From assembly GCA_002071385.1 (NCBI GenBank), contig MWFB01000004.1, forward strand, positions 51,874 through 115,873: a stretch of DNA of 64,000 bases. The letters run 5' to 3'. Source of the stretch: Bacteroidetes bacterium ADurb.Bin013. Its GTDB lineage: Bacteria > Bacteroidota > Bacteroidia > Bacteroidales > UBA932. Shown here piece by piece: positions 18,412-27,068 of the stretch. A model generated the notes under the pieces. That model was not told where the DNA came from. It saw only the letters and a list, made by a program, of their open reading frames with translations, and searched no databases. Both the position numbers and the translations under genes were made by a program. The stretch's first letter is position 1, and each line of letters starts with the position of its first letter.

Positions 18412-19255
18412 CCGACTTGCGGCTGGACGCATACGATCCGAATATTCCCAGCGCACCACCTGTGATATTTCCTGTAACATTGCCCCTGGGACCTGAAAAA
18501 AGCGGGAATTGCTGGTTCTTTTCTATTTTAGCTTCTTCAAGGAACTTATAATATTCCCTGCTCAAGGTTTGCAACTCAAGGGTCAGCACATCGCCGGCAT
18601 ACAGATCGAAGGTCTCCCCGTTATCCCATACCAGTGACTTAGTGATGAACCATTCCGGAACGGGATACCGCAGGAATTCCCCATCCTGCGTGTAATCGTT
18701 CAAGGTATGGATGTAATACCTCAGGATACGGTTGCTGTACAACACGTTATTGATCCATAGTGCGCCTCCGTAGTAATCTTCTCCCGGCGTGTCCTGGAAA
18801 CCGGCTATAAGAACAAAAGGTGTGTCATTTCCTGAAGGTATCAGTGACCTGAGTACAAGGGATTCCAAAGTATGCACATAGGGTACGGTGGTAGTTGCCG
18901 TGTAATACTCATCCTGACCGTCCCGGTCATAATCTATCCAGACTTCCAGAAGATATGTTTCTCCCTCCAGTGCTGCAAACTCCTGTCCCATGGAATAAAT
19001 ACCCGGGGCATCATTTGCCAGTTTTTCTCCATTCAGACGCACCTCCGTGGCATTCAGATTCACAGGCATATCCTTACCAAAGTAAGGGGCTGTGGAAGAA
19101 ATCTCTATTACCTGGTACTCCGTGACAGTGGACAAGGTTCCGGTAATCACCAGTCTGGGTTCCATGTCTTCACTTCTGAGCGTTATAGCTTCGGTACAGC
19201 CAGCCAGCAAGGGCAGCAGGATCAAAACCAGTATAGCAGATCTTTTGTTCTTCAT
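18374..19255 (-). CDS. DUF4249 lipoprotein
   Basis: 293-residue lipoprotein with a signal peptide and lipobox LLAGC. A beta-rich body then follows with features of DUF4249 (EPRLVITGTL near the mature N-terminus, YLLEVWIDYD mid-protein). DUF4249 lipoproteins are usually encoded beside a TonB-dependent receptor and are thought to be surface-exposed partners. Here the receptor gene ends 2 bases upstream. The substrate of the pair is unknown. The start is the ATG at 19255 (MKNKRSAILV), which leaves a standard signal peptide; the in-frame extension to 19276 lies inside the receptor gene. Confidence 0.82.
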   Translation of the reverse strand: MKNKRSAILVLILLPLLAGCTEAITLRSEDMEPRLVITGTLSTVTEYQVIEISSTAPYFGKDMPVNLNATEVRLNGEKLANDAPGIYSMGQEFAALEGETYLLEVWIDYDRDGQDEYYTATTTVPYVHTLESLVLRSLIPSGNDTPFVLIAGFQDTPGEDYYGGALWINNVLYSNRILRYYIHTLNDYTQDGEFLRYPVPEWFITKSLVWDNGETFDLYAGDVLTLELQTLSREYYKFLEEAKIEKNQQFPLFSGPRGNVTGNITGGALGIFGSYASSRKSVTLPECPGLPSR

Positions 19256-19257
19256 GA

Positions 19258-21621
19258 CTAAAAAGTGAAATTCCATGTTATTGAGGGGACTACGCTGAAA
19301 AGATAGGTCATTTCAAGGTACTGCTCCCCTAAGGTATTCATCCGGTAATTGATAGCCCAGGGGTTTTTGCGGCCGTAAAGGTTGTATATGGAGATATTCA
19401 GTGAATTTTTCCAGCGCTTTCCTGGTTTTCCCAGGCGGATGTTCAGCGAGGCGTCCATGCGGTGGTAATCGGCTATTCTATAGGAATTCCGTTCTGTATA
19501 TACAGGGATCAGTTCATTGTAGAACCAGTAACGGCCTTCCGGCAGGGTAATGGGCATGCCGGTCGCATAGATCCAATTGAGCGAAGCCTGCAAGCGTGGC
19601 GAAATGTCATAAAAGAGGACAATGTTAACATTGTGCGGACGATCCGAAGGAGCGCGGTATGTCTGACCGTTGTTGACTCCGGGTATGGTCCTGAAAGAGC
19701 GGGACCATGTATAGCTGATCCATCCGCTCAGCTTCCCGGTATTTCTCTTGAGCAACAATTCAATCCCGTAACTCTTTCCTTTTCCAAAACGGAGTTCGGT
19801 CTCGATCTTGTCGTACAGTAGGAGGTCTGGATGCTCCTTGAAGTCAAGCACATTGTCCAGGTGCTTGTAGAATACCTCGGCCGAGGCTTCGTATTCTTTG
19901 TTGAAAAGGTTGGCAAAGATACCGGCAGATACCTGGTGGGAGGCCTGGGGCAGGATGGAAGGCCCCGACGGGATCCATATCTCCATGGGCGATCCGGCTG
20001 AAGAAAAAGACAACAGGTGAACATACTGCAGTGTTCTGGAATAGGCGGCCTTCAATGAAATGGCGGGGGTAACCAGGAATGAGAAACCCAGGCGGGGTTC
20101 CCATCCATACTGGTGATGAAAAAATTTTCCCGAAGGTATCTCTGTCCCTTCTTTATTAAGCAGGTTGTGATTTTCATCTACCTGGTACAACGTTGTGGGA
20201 CCCACATTGTCAAAACGTGTAAAACGAAGGCCATACCGTAGTTCGATCCTTCTCCCGAACAGCTTGTGCTCGTTTGAAAAATACAGCACATTCACAAAAC
20301 CCTGGCGGGGAGACATGGTTATATCCTGTTGCACCTGTGTTCCCGACCCCAATGTTCCTTTCCCGATAGCTTTTCCGGGCTGAAACCACTGGAAATTTGA
20401 CGTATATCCGAATTCAAAAACGTTTTCATTGTTGAGTGCATAAGTAAAATCCAGGCGAAGGCCTGCATCCTGGATACGGGATATCCATTCCAGGGCCATC
20501 TCGCTGGTGGATGCCTGAAAATCGTAATTGTAATTGCTGTAGGTAGTGAAAACCTGCATTAAGAAACGGTCTGAGATCACATGGTTCCAATTGAGAGATG
20601 CTGCGGCATTTCCGAATTTCAAGCCCATATCAGAGATGCTGAATCTGTCACGCCCGTTGTACAGAGTCATGAAGAGGTAATTTTGATCATCAAGCTTCCA
20701 CTTGAGACGGGCGTTCAAATCGTAAAAGTTGATGGTCGTGTTTTTTATGATCTCATTCTTTGCCAGGGGAAGGAACAGGTCTGCATACGTCCGGCGGGCG
20801 GAAGCAAGGTAAGTCAGCCGGTCATTTGCTATACCTCCCTGAACCGAGAGGCGACTGGATATGAGACCTATTCCCCCATCAACAGTAAACCTTCCGGATC
20901 CGTCGGAAGGAATGACCTCCAGCAAAGAAGAAAGCCGGCCTCCAAAACGCGCTGGTATATCCCCTTTGTAGAGTGTCATAGTTTTCACTGCATCAGTATT
21001 GAATATGGAAAAAAAGCCAAGCATGTGGGACACATTGTACAGTGTGGCGTTGTCAAAGAGTATCATGTTCTGATCGGGGCTGCCTCCGCGAACATGAAAA
21101 CCGCTGCTTCCTTCCGAGGCGGCCTGTACTCCGGGAAGCATCTGTACCACTTTCAGCAGGTCCACTTCTCCGAACAACGTGGGAACACGCTGAATGACTT
21201 CCACATCCAAACGCTCAATGCTCATCTCTGACCTTCTTAGCCTGTTGGCAGGACTATCGGCCAGTACCGTCAGACCCTGCAGGTTGTAGGTCATGGGGGA
21301 AAGAAAGAATACCGTGTCTATGTCCCTGTCGAGGACTATTTCCGTATGCTTTGTATTATACCCGATATAGGAGATCTCGAGCCGTACTGTTCCTTCAGGA
21401 ATGTGCAACAGGAAATGACCCTGTGTGTCGGTAAGTGTCCAGGCCCCCTGTTCTTCAGGCAACCTGATCACGGCACCGGGCAGGGCATCTCCAGATACAG
21501 CATCCATCACTTTCCCTGTAAGCGAGTATAGCGTACGGGCCTGTAATCCGGCAACAGACATGACGATGAATCCCAAAAGGAGAGGGAACTTTCTGAACAA
21601 GGAAGTGATGTACTGCCTCAT
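19258..21621 (-). CDS. TonB-dependent receptor with carboxypeptidase-like N-terminal domain
   Basis: 787-residue outer-membrane receptor. The signal peptide (1-28, ending LQA) is followed by a carboxypeptidase-regulatory-like domain (about 30-115, LTGKVMDAVSGDALPGAVIRLP). Next come a plug domain (about 120-235, with RGGSPDQNMILFDNATLYN) and a 22-strand-type barrel ending in an aromatic terminus WNFTF. This resembles the DUF4249-paired receptors rather than SusC, which is about 1000 residues. The likely cargo is unknown. A terminator-like hairpin lies 16 bases before the ATG. Confidence 0.9.
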   Translation of the reverse strand: MRQYITSLFRKFPLLLGFIVMSVAGLQARTLYSLTGKVMDAVSGDALPGAVIRLPEEQGAWTLTDTQGHFLLHIPEGTVRLEISYIGYNTKHTEIVLDRDIDTVFFLSPMTYNLQGLTVLADSPANRLRRSEMSIERLDVEVIQRVPTLFGEVDLLKVVQMLPGVQAASEGSSGFHVRGGSPDQNMILFDNATLYNVSHMLGFFSIFNTDAVKTMTLYKGDIPARFGGRLSSLLEVIPSDGSGRFTVDGGIGLISSRLSVQGGIANDRLTYLASARRTYADLFLPLAKNEIIKNTTINFYDLNARLKWKLDDQNYLFMTLYNGRDRFSISDMGLKFGNAAASLNWNHVISDRFLMQVFTTYSNYNYDFQASTSEMALEWISRIQDAGLRLDFTYALNNENVFEFGYTSNFQWFQPGKAIGKGTLGSGTQVQQDITMSPRQGFVNVLYFSNEHKLFGRRIELRYGLRFTRFDNVGPTTLYQVDENHNLLNKEGTEIPSGKFFHHQYGWEPRLGFSFLVTPAISLKAAYSRTLQYVHLLSFSSAGSPMEIWIPSGPSILPQASHQVSAGIFANLFNKEYEASAEVFYKHLDNVLDFKEHPDLLLYDKIETELRFGKGKSYGIELLLKRNTGKLSGWISYTWSRSFRTIPGVNNGQTYRAPSDRPHNVNIVLFYDISPRLQASLNWIYATGMPITLPEGRYWFYNELIPVYTERNSYRIADYHRMDASLNIRLGKPGKRWKNSLNISIYNLYGRKNPWAINYRMNTLGEQYLEMTYLFSVVPSITWNFTF

Positions 21622-21638
21622 GGATCGTTTACATACAT

Positions 21639-21665
21639 AAAAAGGAGAACATGGGTGTCCTCCTT
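21639..21665 (-). terminator. Hairpin between hup and the TonB receptor: terminator or attenuator
   Basis: Read on the minus strand, AAGGAGGACA, loop CCCA and TGTTCTCCTT form a 10-bp stem with one mismatch, followed directly by a run of T. It is 37 bases after the hup stop and about 17 bases before the receptor ATG. It can end hup transcription, but leaves no room for a separate receptor promoter downstream. Confidence 0.65.
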
Positions 21666-21702
21666 ATCTTATCCTGACTAATGTCAAGCTAATGTACCGT
21701 GG

Positions 21703-21960
21703 CTACAATTTAATACTGGGACGGAATTTAACGACTTTTTTAGCCTTAATCTTGATAGTAGCTCCTGTACGAGGATTTCTCCCTGTTCTTTCACCCCTTT
21801 TCCCTACAACAAATGAGCCAAACCCAACTAAGGTAACTCTTTCGCCTTTTTTCAAGGCTTTGGTTGTGGCAGCAAGGAAAGCATCCAATGCTTTTTTTGA
21901 ATCAACTTTTGACAGTCCCGATTCAGCAGCCATTGCGGCAATAAGATCTGCTTTGTTCAT
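21703..21960 (-). CDS. hup: HU-family DNA-binding protein
   Basis: 85-residue histone-like nucleoid protein with the full HU signature: MNKADLIAAMA, then GFGSFVVGKRGERTGRNPRTG in the DNA-binding arm (KRGERTGRNPRTGATIKI) and KKVVKFRPS at the end. The ATG at 21960 gives the conserved N-terminus; the frame extends further upstream to 22137 but crosses the promoter. It is expressed from its own full-consensus promoter (22008-22038), with a leader of about 40 bases. Confidence 0.97.
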   Translation of the reverse strand: MNKADLIAAMAAESGLSKVDSKKALDAFLAATTKALKKGERVTLVGFGSFVVGKRGERTGRNPRTGATIKIKAKKVVKFRPSIKL

Positions 21961-22007
21961 GATAATAAATATTAGGTTAAATGAAAGTTTTCTAGTGGTA
22001 ACAGCGA

Positions 22008-22038
22008 CAAATCTAACATAATTTTCTTTTGTTTCCAA
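22008..22038 (-). promoter_or_regulatory. Full-consensus Bacteroidota promoter for hup
   Basis: On the minus strand TTG (22036-22038), 20 bases, then TAGATTTG (22008-22015), which fits the TTG-N19-21-TAnnTTTG pattern. The -33 half lies inside the 3' coding end of the GSCFA gene. Confidence 0.8.
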
Positions 22039-22951
22039 TAGTTTGCAGTAATTCAGCCCTTTGTTTTTCAAGTTTTTTTGAAAAAATAAAGTTTTGTTCA
22101 GATTTTGGGAAAAGGGGTTTGTGTGCAAGAGAGGCATTCAGTTTCTCCATTTTTTTCACAAGGTCCCTTGTTTCTTCATCTGCAGCCGCTTCCAGAAAAC
22201 GTTCCAGAATATAACGAATGGTCTCTTCTCCCAGGTGGCACATGTCGGCGGCATAATACCTGTAGTCTCTTAGTTCATCCATAACAAGCTCATAGGAAGG
22301 AAAATAGCGCACATTTGGGAAAGAATCCTGCAGCCTTTCAATGGCAAGGAGAAGGGATGCTTTGCTCAATTGGTTACCGTGAGCTCCATCTCCCCAATGG
22401 CGGATGGGGCTCACGGTCATGATCCATGTTTTGTTATGGTGCCGCTGCAGCAGTGGTGTCATCAGTTCCGCCGTTTTTTCAGGCGACAGAAAATCGCGAT
22501 TGAAAAAACGTGCGGGCATTTTATGGCAGTTTGCCACTACCTTGCCCTGATAAGTATACGTCCAGGCTGTTCCAAAGGTTATCACCACCACATCGGCAGT
22601 AAGGAAAAAATCCGAGGCTTTTTTCAGTTGAGCATTGGCATGAGCAAGAAAACTGTCAGCATCCTCTCCGGAGAAAGAGGTATGGTGGTTCAGGGATCCG
22701 TATGCCCCATAGGGAAAATGCATCACCTCGGCCTGTTCAAAGAAAAGAGGGACCTCAAGGCGTTCCAGTGATGAAGCTATGGATGCAGGATTGAACAGCG
22801 TGCCAAAGGCATCGGGAGATACCAGAAAATGCAGATCGCGCATCTTTTGTGCAATATCAATGGCAAAACAGGATCCTGCAAAGAAAAACCGCGTTGCATA
22901 GGAAAAACGCTCCGGCAGGGGTTGGACTGTCACTTTTGTTTGCCATTCCAT
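22013..22951 (-). CDS. GSCFA-domain protein
   Basis: 312 residues of the GSCFA family (SGNH/GDSL-hydrolase-related). The eponymous FFAGSCFAIDIAQKM is near the N-terminus; VVITFGTAWTY and TVSPIRHWGDGAHGNQLSKA mid-protein are typical. SYELVMDELRDYRYYAADMCHLG holds the His expected of the catalytic site. No signal peptide. The physiological substrate is not established for the family. The start is the ATG at 22951; a GTG at 22957 falls inside the -7 promoter box, which makes the ATG the only reasonable choice. Confidence 0.82.
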   Translation of the reverse strand: MEWQTKVTVQPLPERFSYATRFFFAGSCFAIDIAQKMRDLHFLVSPDAFGTLFNPASIASSLERLEVPLFFEQAEVMHFPYGAYGSLNHHTSFSGEDADSFLAHANAQLKKASDFFLTADVVVITFGTAWTYTYQGKVVANCHKMPARFFNRDFLSPEKTAELMTPLLQRHHNKTWIMTVSPIRHWGDGAHGNQLSKASLLLAIERLQDSFPNVRYFPSYELVMDELRDYRYYAADMCHLGEETIRYILERFLEAAADEETRDLVKKMEKLNASLAHKPLFPKSEQNFIFSKKLEKQRAELLQTIGNKRKLC

Positions 22952-22956
22952 AGTCA

Positions 22957-22964
22957 CAAAGTTA
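22957..22964 (-). promoter_or_regulatory. -7 promoter element 5 bases before the GSCFA gene
   Basis: TAACTTTG (minus strand) fits TAnnTTTG and is separated from the ATG at 22951 by only TGACT. Transcription from it would begin at or next to the start codon, giving a leaderless message. The -33 region has GTG at the right distance, a weak match. Confidence 0.5.
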
Positions 22965-22974
22965 GCATTTTGTT

Positions 22975-22982
22975 TATCTTTG
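22975..22982 (+). promoter_or_regulatory. -7 promoter element for the nucleoside transporter
   Basis: TATCTTTG fits TAnnTTTG and lies 27 bases upstream of the GTG at 23010. It is divergent from, and 10 bases away from, the GSCFA -7 box. Confidence 0.5.
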
Positions 22983-23009
22983 ACACGTTAATCCAAAAAC
23001 TACCCCTTT

Positions 23010-24539
23010 GTGAAAAAAATCATACTTCTGCTGTTTTGCATGATATTGCCGATGCATTACATGTTTGCTCAAAACGACTCGATTGCCAGACTCAATACAG
23101 GAAATGAAACGCATGTGGTGCAGGGGATGACTCCCCCTGAACAGGCCCTGTCCCAACAAACGGCTGAAACTGAGACATCCGTTGTGGAGGAACCTGTAGT
23201 GGAAAAAGTGAATCCTTACAAAGGCATCCTGGAGAGCCGCCAGTTTGTCTTTAGCATCAAATCCATTCTCAGGGGTCTTCTGGGTATTGCCTGCATACTG
23301 CTGATTGCCTTTGTTTTCAGCACTAATCGTAAGAAAATCAATTGGAAAACGGTCGGGATAGCTTTATTGATGCAATTGCTCATTGCCATTGGCATTCTTT
23401 CTGTCCCCGCAGTGCAGGCAGTCTTTGAAATATTCGGAAAAGCCTTCGTGGTTGTCTTGGACTGGACCAAGGCTGGTTCCAATTTCCTGTTCGGATCATT
23501 AATGGATCTGAACAAATTCGGGTACGTGTTCGCCCTGCAGATCCTGCCTACCATCATCTTTTTCTCTGCCCTTACATCCCTGCTGTTTTACTGGGGTATT
23601 CTGCAAAAGGTTGTATGGGTCATGGCCTGGGTATTCACCAAGCTGATGAACCTCTCTGGGGCTGAAAGCCTGTCAACAACCGGGAATATTTTCCTGGGAC
23701 AAACAGAGGCTCCCCTGCTGGTGAAAGCCTATGTCCCCACCATGACCAAATCGGAGATCATGCTGGTGATGACCGCCGGCATGAGTACCATGGCAGGAGG
23801 GGTCCTGGCCGCATACATTGGAATGCTGGGTGGAGGGGATCTTCAGATGAGCGTTGCCTTTGCCAAGCACCTGCTTTCTGCTTCGGTCATGGCTGCACCT
23901 GGGGCAATTGCCATGGCCAAGATATTGGTCCCACAAACAGAAGAAATTGACAATAAAGTCAAGGTTTCAAAAGAAAAAATGGGAAGAAACATGTTGGATT
24001 CCATTTCCAACGGGGCCATTGACGGATTGAAGCTTGCGGCCAACGTAGCTGCCATGTTGCTGGTCTTCTATGCGTTGATTGCCGGTGTCAATTACATTTT
24101 CGGAAAAGTGGGGCACTGGACCCACCTGAACGGACTGATTGCCAACTGGACCAATGGAATGTACGACAGCCTCTCGCTGGAGTGTGTCCTGTCTTACCTT
24201 TTTGCTCCTGTCATCTGGCTTACCGGTGTTTCAGGACAGGATGTTGCCCTTGTGGGCCGTTTGCTGGGAGAAAAGCTCATCATGACCGAATTTGTGGGTT
24301 ACAGCAGCCTTGCCCAGATGATACAGGCCGGAATGTTCGTAAACACAAAATCTTTAATTATAGCTACTTATGTGCTTTGCGGCTTTGCCAACTTCGCTTC
24401 TATCGGTATTCAGATTGGAGGGATAGGTGGCATTGCACCCAACCAGAAGCATGTGCTGGCAAGATTCGGGTTCCGGTCACTCCTGGGAGCCACCCTGGCC
24501 GCGTTGCTGTCAGCTTCCATGATCGGGATGTTCCTGTAG
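23010..24539 (+). CDS. CNT-family concentrative nucleoside transporter (NupC-like)
   Basis: 509-residue ion-coupled nucleoside importer. After the N-terminal leader (see below) come GLLGIACILLIAFVFSTNRKKINW, characteristic CNT helices, then GQTEAPLLVKAYV and MTAGMSTMAGGVLAAY in the substrate-binding core. The C-terminal NFASIGIQIGGIGGIAPN is the second conserved core motif. Unusually, the first 20 residues form a cleavable-looking signal peptide (ending MFAQ). A polar Glu/Thr/Gln-rich stretch of about 50 residues precedes the first transporter helix. The start is GTG at 23010. The stop lies three bases from the convergent LptG-type gene. Confidence 0.9.
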   Translation: MKKIILLLFCMILPMHYMFAQNDSIARLNTGNETHVVQGMTPPEQALSQQTAETETSVVEEPVVEKVNPYKGILESRQFVFSIKSILRGLLGIACILLIAFVFSTNRKKINWKTVGIALLMQLLIAIGILSVPAVQAVFEIFGKAFVVVLDWTKAGSNFLFGSLMDLNKFGYVFALQILPTIIFFSALTSLLFYWGILQKVVWVMAWVFTKLMNLSGAESLSTTGNIFLGQTEAPLLVKAYVPTMTKSEIMLVMTAGMSTMAGGVLAAYIGMLGGGDLQMSVAFAKHLLSASVMAAPGAIAMAKILVPQTEEIDNKVKVSKEKMGRNMLDSISNGAIDGLKLAANVAAMLLVFYALIAGVNYIFGKVGHWTHLNGLIANWTNGMYDSLSLECVLSYLFAPVIWLTGVSGQDVALVGRLLGEKLIMTEFVGYSSLAQMIQAGMFVNTKSLIIATYVLCGFANFASIGIQIGGIGGIAPNQKHVLARFGFRSLLGATLAALLSASMIGMFL

Positions 24540-24542
24540 TTA

Positions 24543-25655
24543 TCATTTAGGTGCCAGGCGGTACAACACAAAGGCTATCAGCGCATAAAGGACGTTGGGC
24601 AACCAAAGGGCTATGGCCGGGGACAGCGCATCGGCATGGACGAACATTTCAGAAAATCTTAAGAACAAGATATAGGAAAAGCTCAATGCAATGCCTATCC
24701 CGATGTTCAATCCTATCCCGCCCCGTCTCTTGCGTGAGGACAAGGCTACACCCATTATGGTCAGTATAAAGGAAGAAAAGGGAATTGCCAGGCGCGAATT
24801 TTTCTGGATCAGGGCAAATTTGATGTTTGTATCGCCACGCAGGCGGAGGGTCTCAATGAATTGGTTCAGTTGTCTGAGATTGAATTGTTCCACAGATTCC
24901 TTTCTTCTCACCAGGTCGGCTCCGGTGATATCTATCAGGGTGTCCAGCTGTCTTCCCCAGGTGACTGTGTTGGATGTGTCGGAAAAACGGCGGAGGTTGT
25001 ATTCGTTCAAACGCCATCTCCCTGTGGTGGAATCCCAGCGTGCCGTCTCGGCTGAAAGTTTGGATGCAAGCTTGTTACCCTGGAATGACTCAAGGGTAAA
25101 ACGGATGGCCGTACTGTTCCAGGAGTTGTAGGACTCCATATAGACATAGGTGTCCGGCTCCACCTGGTAATGGATATTCCTGTTATATTCTGTACGCGTT
25201 TTCAGATACTGTTCCTCAAAGACCAGTCGCTGCCTGTTGGCTGGTGGTATCACAAACCAGTTCAGGGCCAGGGATAACAGGGCTATGAACAGCGCAGACA
25301 GGATATAGGGGTACATGATCCTGTTGAAACTGATCCCGCCGCTCAGCATGGCAATGATCTCGCTGTGGCCCGCCAGCTTGGATGTGAAAAAGATTACTGA
25401 AATGAAGACAAACAGGGGCGAGAACATATTCATGAAATAGGGGATGAAATTCATGTAATAATCGACCACTATGGCCCGCAGAGGGGCTTCCCTGTCTACA
25501 AAATCATCAATTTTCTCACTGATGTCAAAAATGATGACTATGCCAATAATGATGAGAATGGCAAAGAAATAAGTCCCCATGAACTTCCGGATAATGTACC
25601 GGTCCAGTATGGTTATGCGAAAATTATAGGACCTTTTCTTCAGTTTTCCATCCAT
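24543..25655 (-). CDS. LptF/LptG (YjgP/YjgQ) family permease, LptG-like
   Basis: 370-residue inner-membrane permease, close to the E. coli LptF/G length. It opens with LDRYIIRKFMGTYFFAILI and has the coupling segment SEIIAMLSGGISFNRIMYP. A periplasmic beta domain follows, and late helices with SSFILTIMGVALSSRKRRGG. It is proposed to pair with the permease encoded at 15331-16788 and with LptB elsewhere in the genome. The start shares a base with the tgt stop (TAATG at 25655), so it is translationally coupled to tgt, a common Bacteroidota arrangement. Confidence 0.88.
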   Translation of the reverse strand: MDGKLKKRSYNFRITILDRYIIRKFMGTYFFAILIIIGIVIIFDISEKIDDFVDREAPLRAIVVDYYMNFIPYFMNMFSPLFVFISVIFFTSKLAGHSEIIAMLSGGISFNRIMYPYILSALFIALLSLALNWFVIPPANRQRLVFEEQYLKTRTEYNRNIHYQVEPDTYVYMESYNSWNSTAIRFTLESFQGNKLASKLSAETARWDSTTGRWRLNEYNLRRFSDTSNTVTWGRQLDTLIDITGADLVRRKESVEQFNLRQLNQFIETLRLRGDTNIKFALIQKNSRLAIPFSSFILTIMGVALSSRKRRGGIGLNIGIGIALSFSYILFLRFSEMFVHADALSPAIALWLPNVLYALIAFVLYRLAPK

Positions 25656-26785
25656 TACAACCTCATTTCAAGTTGTGCCACCATCTTGTTTTTCCATGGA
25701 GTGTAATCTCCCTGTCTTGTATGTTGTGCAGCTTCCTTTACCAATTGCAAATAAAACGCCAGATTATGCATGCTGGCTATCTGGGGCCCCAGCATTTCCC
25801 CCGAAGTGAAAAGATGGCGCAGGTATGCCTTTGAATAGGTTTTATCCACAAATGATGTTCCGTCCGGATCCAGAAGAGACAGGTCATCGGCCCATTTCCT
25901 GTTCTTGATATTGATAATCCCTTTCCTGGTGAACAGCATTCCGTTTCGCCCGTTCCTTGTAGGTATCACGCAATCAAACATATCTATTCCCCTGGCGATC
26001 GCTTCCAGAATGTTTGCCGGTGTCCCCACCCCCATAAGATACCTGGGTTTATCCTGTGGCAGGTAAGGCTGTACGGTTTCTATCATCTGGTACATGACCT
26101 CTGTGGGCTCCCCCACGGAAAGCCCGCCTATGGCATAACCTTCCGCATCTAGCGAAGCTGCATGTTCCGCTGCCTGGCGACGCAGTTCCGGGTACACACA
26201 TCCCTGTACTATGGGGAAAAAAGATTGTCCGTATCCGTAGAGTCCTTCCGTGGAACGAAAACGCTCCAAACCCCGTTCAAGCCATTGCCGGGTCATGGCT
26301 AGTGATTGTTTCGCGTACTCGTAAGAGGCATCACCCGGCGTGCATTCGTCCAGGGCCATCATGATGTCGGCGCCTATGATCCTCTGAATATCAACTGCTT
26401 TTTCCGGTGAAAAGAAATGGCTTGACCCGTCTATATGCGATTGGAAATAGTATCCTTCGGGAGTAAGTTTCCTCTTTGCGGCCAGTGAAAAAACCTGGTA
26501 TCCTCCACTATCGGTAAGTACCGGCCTGTCCCAACTGCAAAATTTATGAAATCCTCCTGCCCTCTTGATAACATCAAGACCCGGCCTCAAATACAAATGA
26601 TATGTATTGCCCAGGATGATCTGCGCTTTCACATCTTCAACCAGATCTCTGTGAAACAGGCCTCTTACGGTTGCCAACGTGCCTACAGGCATAAAAATTG
26701 GTGTATCTATCTCTCCGTGATCCGTGACCAGCTTCCCGGCACGGGCGCCACTGGCCGGATCCTTATGCAACACCGTAAAATTCAT
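25655..26785 (-). CDS. tgt: Queuine tRNA-ribosyltransferase
   Basis: 376-residue TIM-barrel enzyme exchanging guanine-34 of His, Asn, Asp and Tyr tRNAs for preQ1. Asp92 in VLTDSGGYQVFS and nucleophile Asp271 in FDCVIPTRNGRNG are present, as is GGLSVGEP. The usual zinc motif CxCxxC is not: residues 309-320 read GTSFVDKTYSKA, while the fourth ligand His340 remains (MHNLAFYL). Fold and catalysis are otherwise intact. This may be a lineage trait rather than damage. The ATG at 26785 has a -7 box only 4 bases upstream. Confidence 0.95.
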   Translation of the reverse strand: MNFTVLHKDPASGARAGKLVTDHGEIDTPIFMPVGTLATVRGLFHRDLVEDVKAQIILGNTYHLYLRPGLDVIKRAGGFHKFCSWDRPVLTDSGGYQVFSLAAKRKLTPEGYYFQSHIDGSSHFFSPEKAVDIQRIIGADIMMALDECTPGDASYEYAKQSLAMTRQWLERGLERFRSTEGLYGYGQSFFPIVQGCVYPELRRQAAEHAASLDAEGYAIGGLSVGEPTEVMYQMIETVQPYLPQDKPRYLMGVGTPANILEAIARGIDMFDCVIPTRNGRNGMLFTRKGIINIKNRKWADDLSLLDPDGTSFVDKTYSKAYLRHLFTSGEMLGPQIASMHNLAFYLQLVKEAAQHTRQGDYTPWKNKMVAQLEMRL

Positions 26786-26789
26786 CTCA

Positions 26790-26797
26790 CAAATATA
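26790..26797 (-). promoter_or_regulatory. -7 promoter element 4 bases before tgt
   Basis: TATATTTG on the minus strand is followed by TGAG and the tgt ATG. The spacing predicts a message starting at the start codon. No clear -33 TTG. Confidence 0.55.
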
Positions 26798-26841
26798 ATC
26801 CTTTTACTTTTTCTTTCTATCTCCAGGTTGCTAATGCGGAT

Positions 26842-26911
26842 GGTTGCTTCACTGCTAGAACGAAGCGCAATAATTTAAGCCGAGGCGCTCTGTTCTAACA
26901 GTGAAGCGACC
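26842..26911. repeat. 70-bp palindromic element with 27-base arms
   Basis: Left arm 26842-26868 and right arm 26885-26911 are inverted copies matching at 23 of 27 positions, around a 16-base AT-rich loop (AATAATTTAAGCCGAG). Arm ends are GGTTGCTTCACTG and CAGTGAAGCGACC. It lies between the tgt promoter and the ribosomal-operon terminator and encodes nothing. It has the size and shape of a REP-like or MITE-like unit; no transposase or clear target duplication is visible. Whether it recurs elsewhere in the genome cannot be seen here. Confidence 0.6.
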
Positions 26912-26954
26912 TGTATAGTTCTCTGTGCTTTTGTGGAATTGCGACCGACACAAG

Positions 26955-26997
26955 AAAAAGAGACTGACCAATCATTTGTGTTGGTCAGTCTCTTTTT
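26955..26997 (-). terminator. Intrinsic terminator of the ribosomal-protein operon
   Basis: A perfect 15-bp stem: AAAAAGAGACTGACC (26955-26969) and its complement (26983-26997) around a 13-base loop. Because the stem begins with A5 and ends with T5 it works in either direction. It lies 72 bases after the rplQ stop. Confidence 0.88.
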
Positions 26998-27068
26998 GGT
27001 CATGCTGCAGCTTCTGTTGCCGGTAGTCCTGTGTGTTCGCCTGCAAGTTAGCCGGCAGTACTGCCTTG

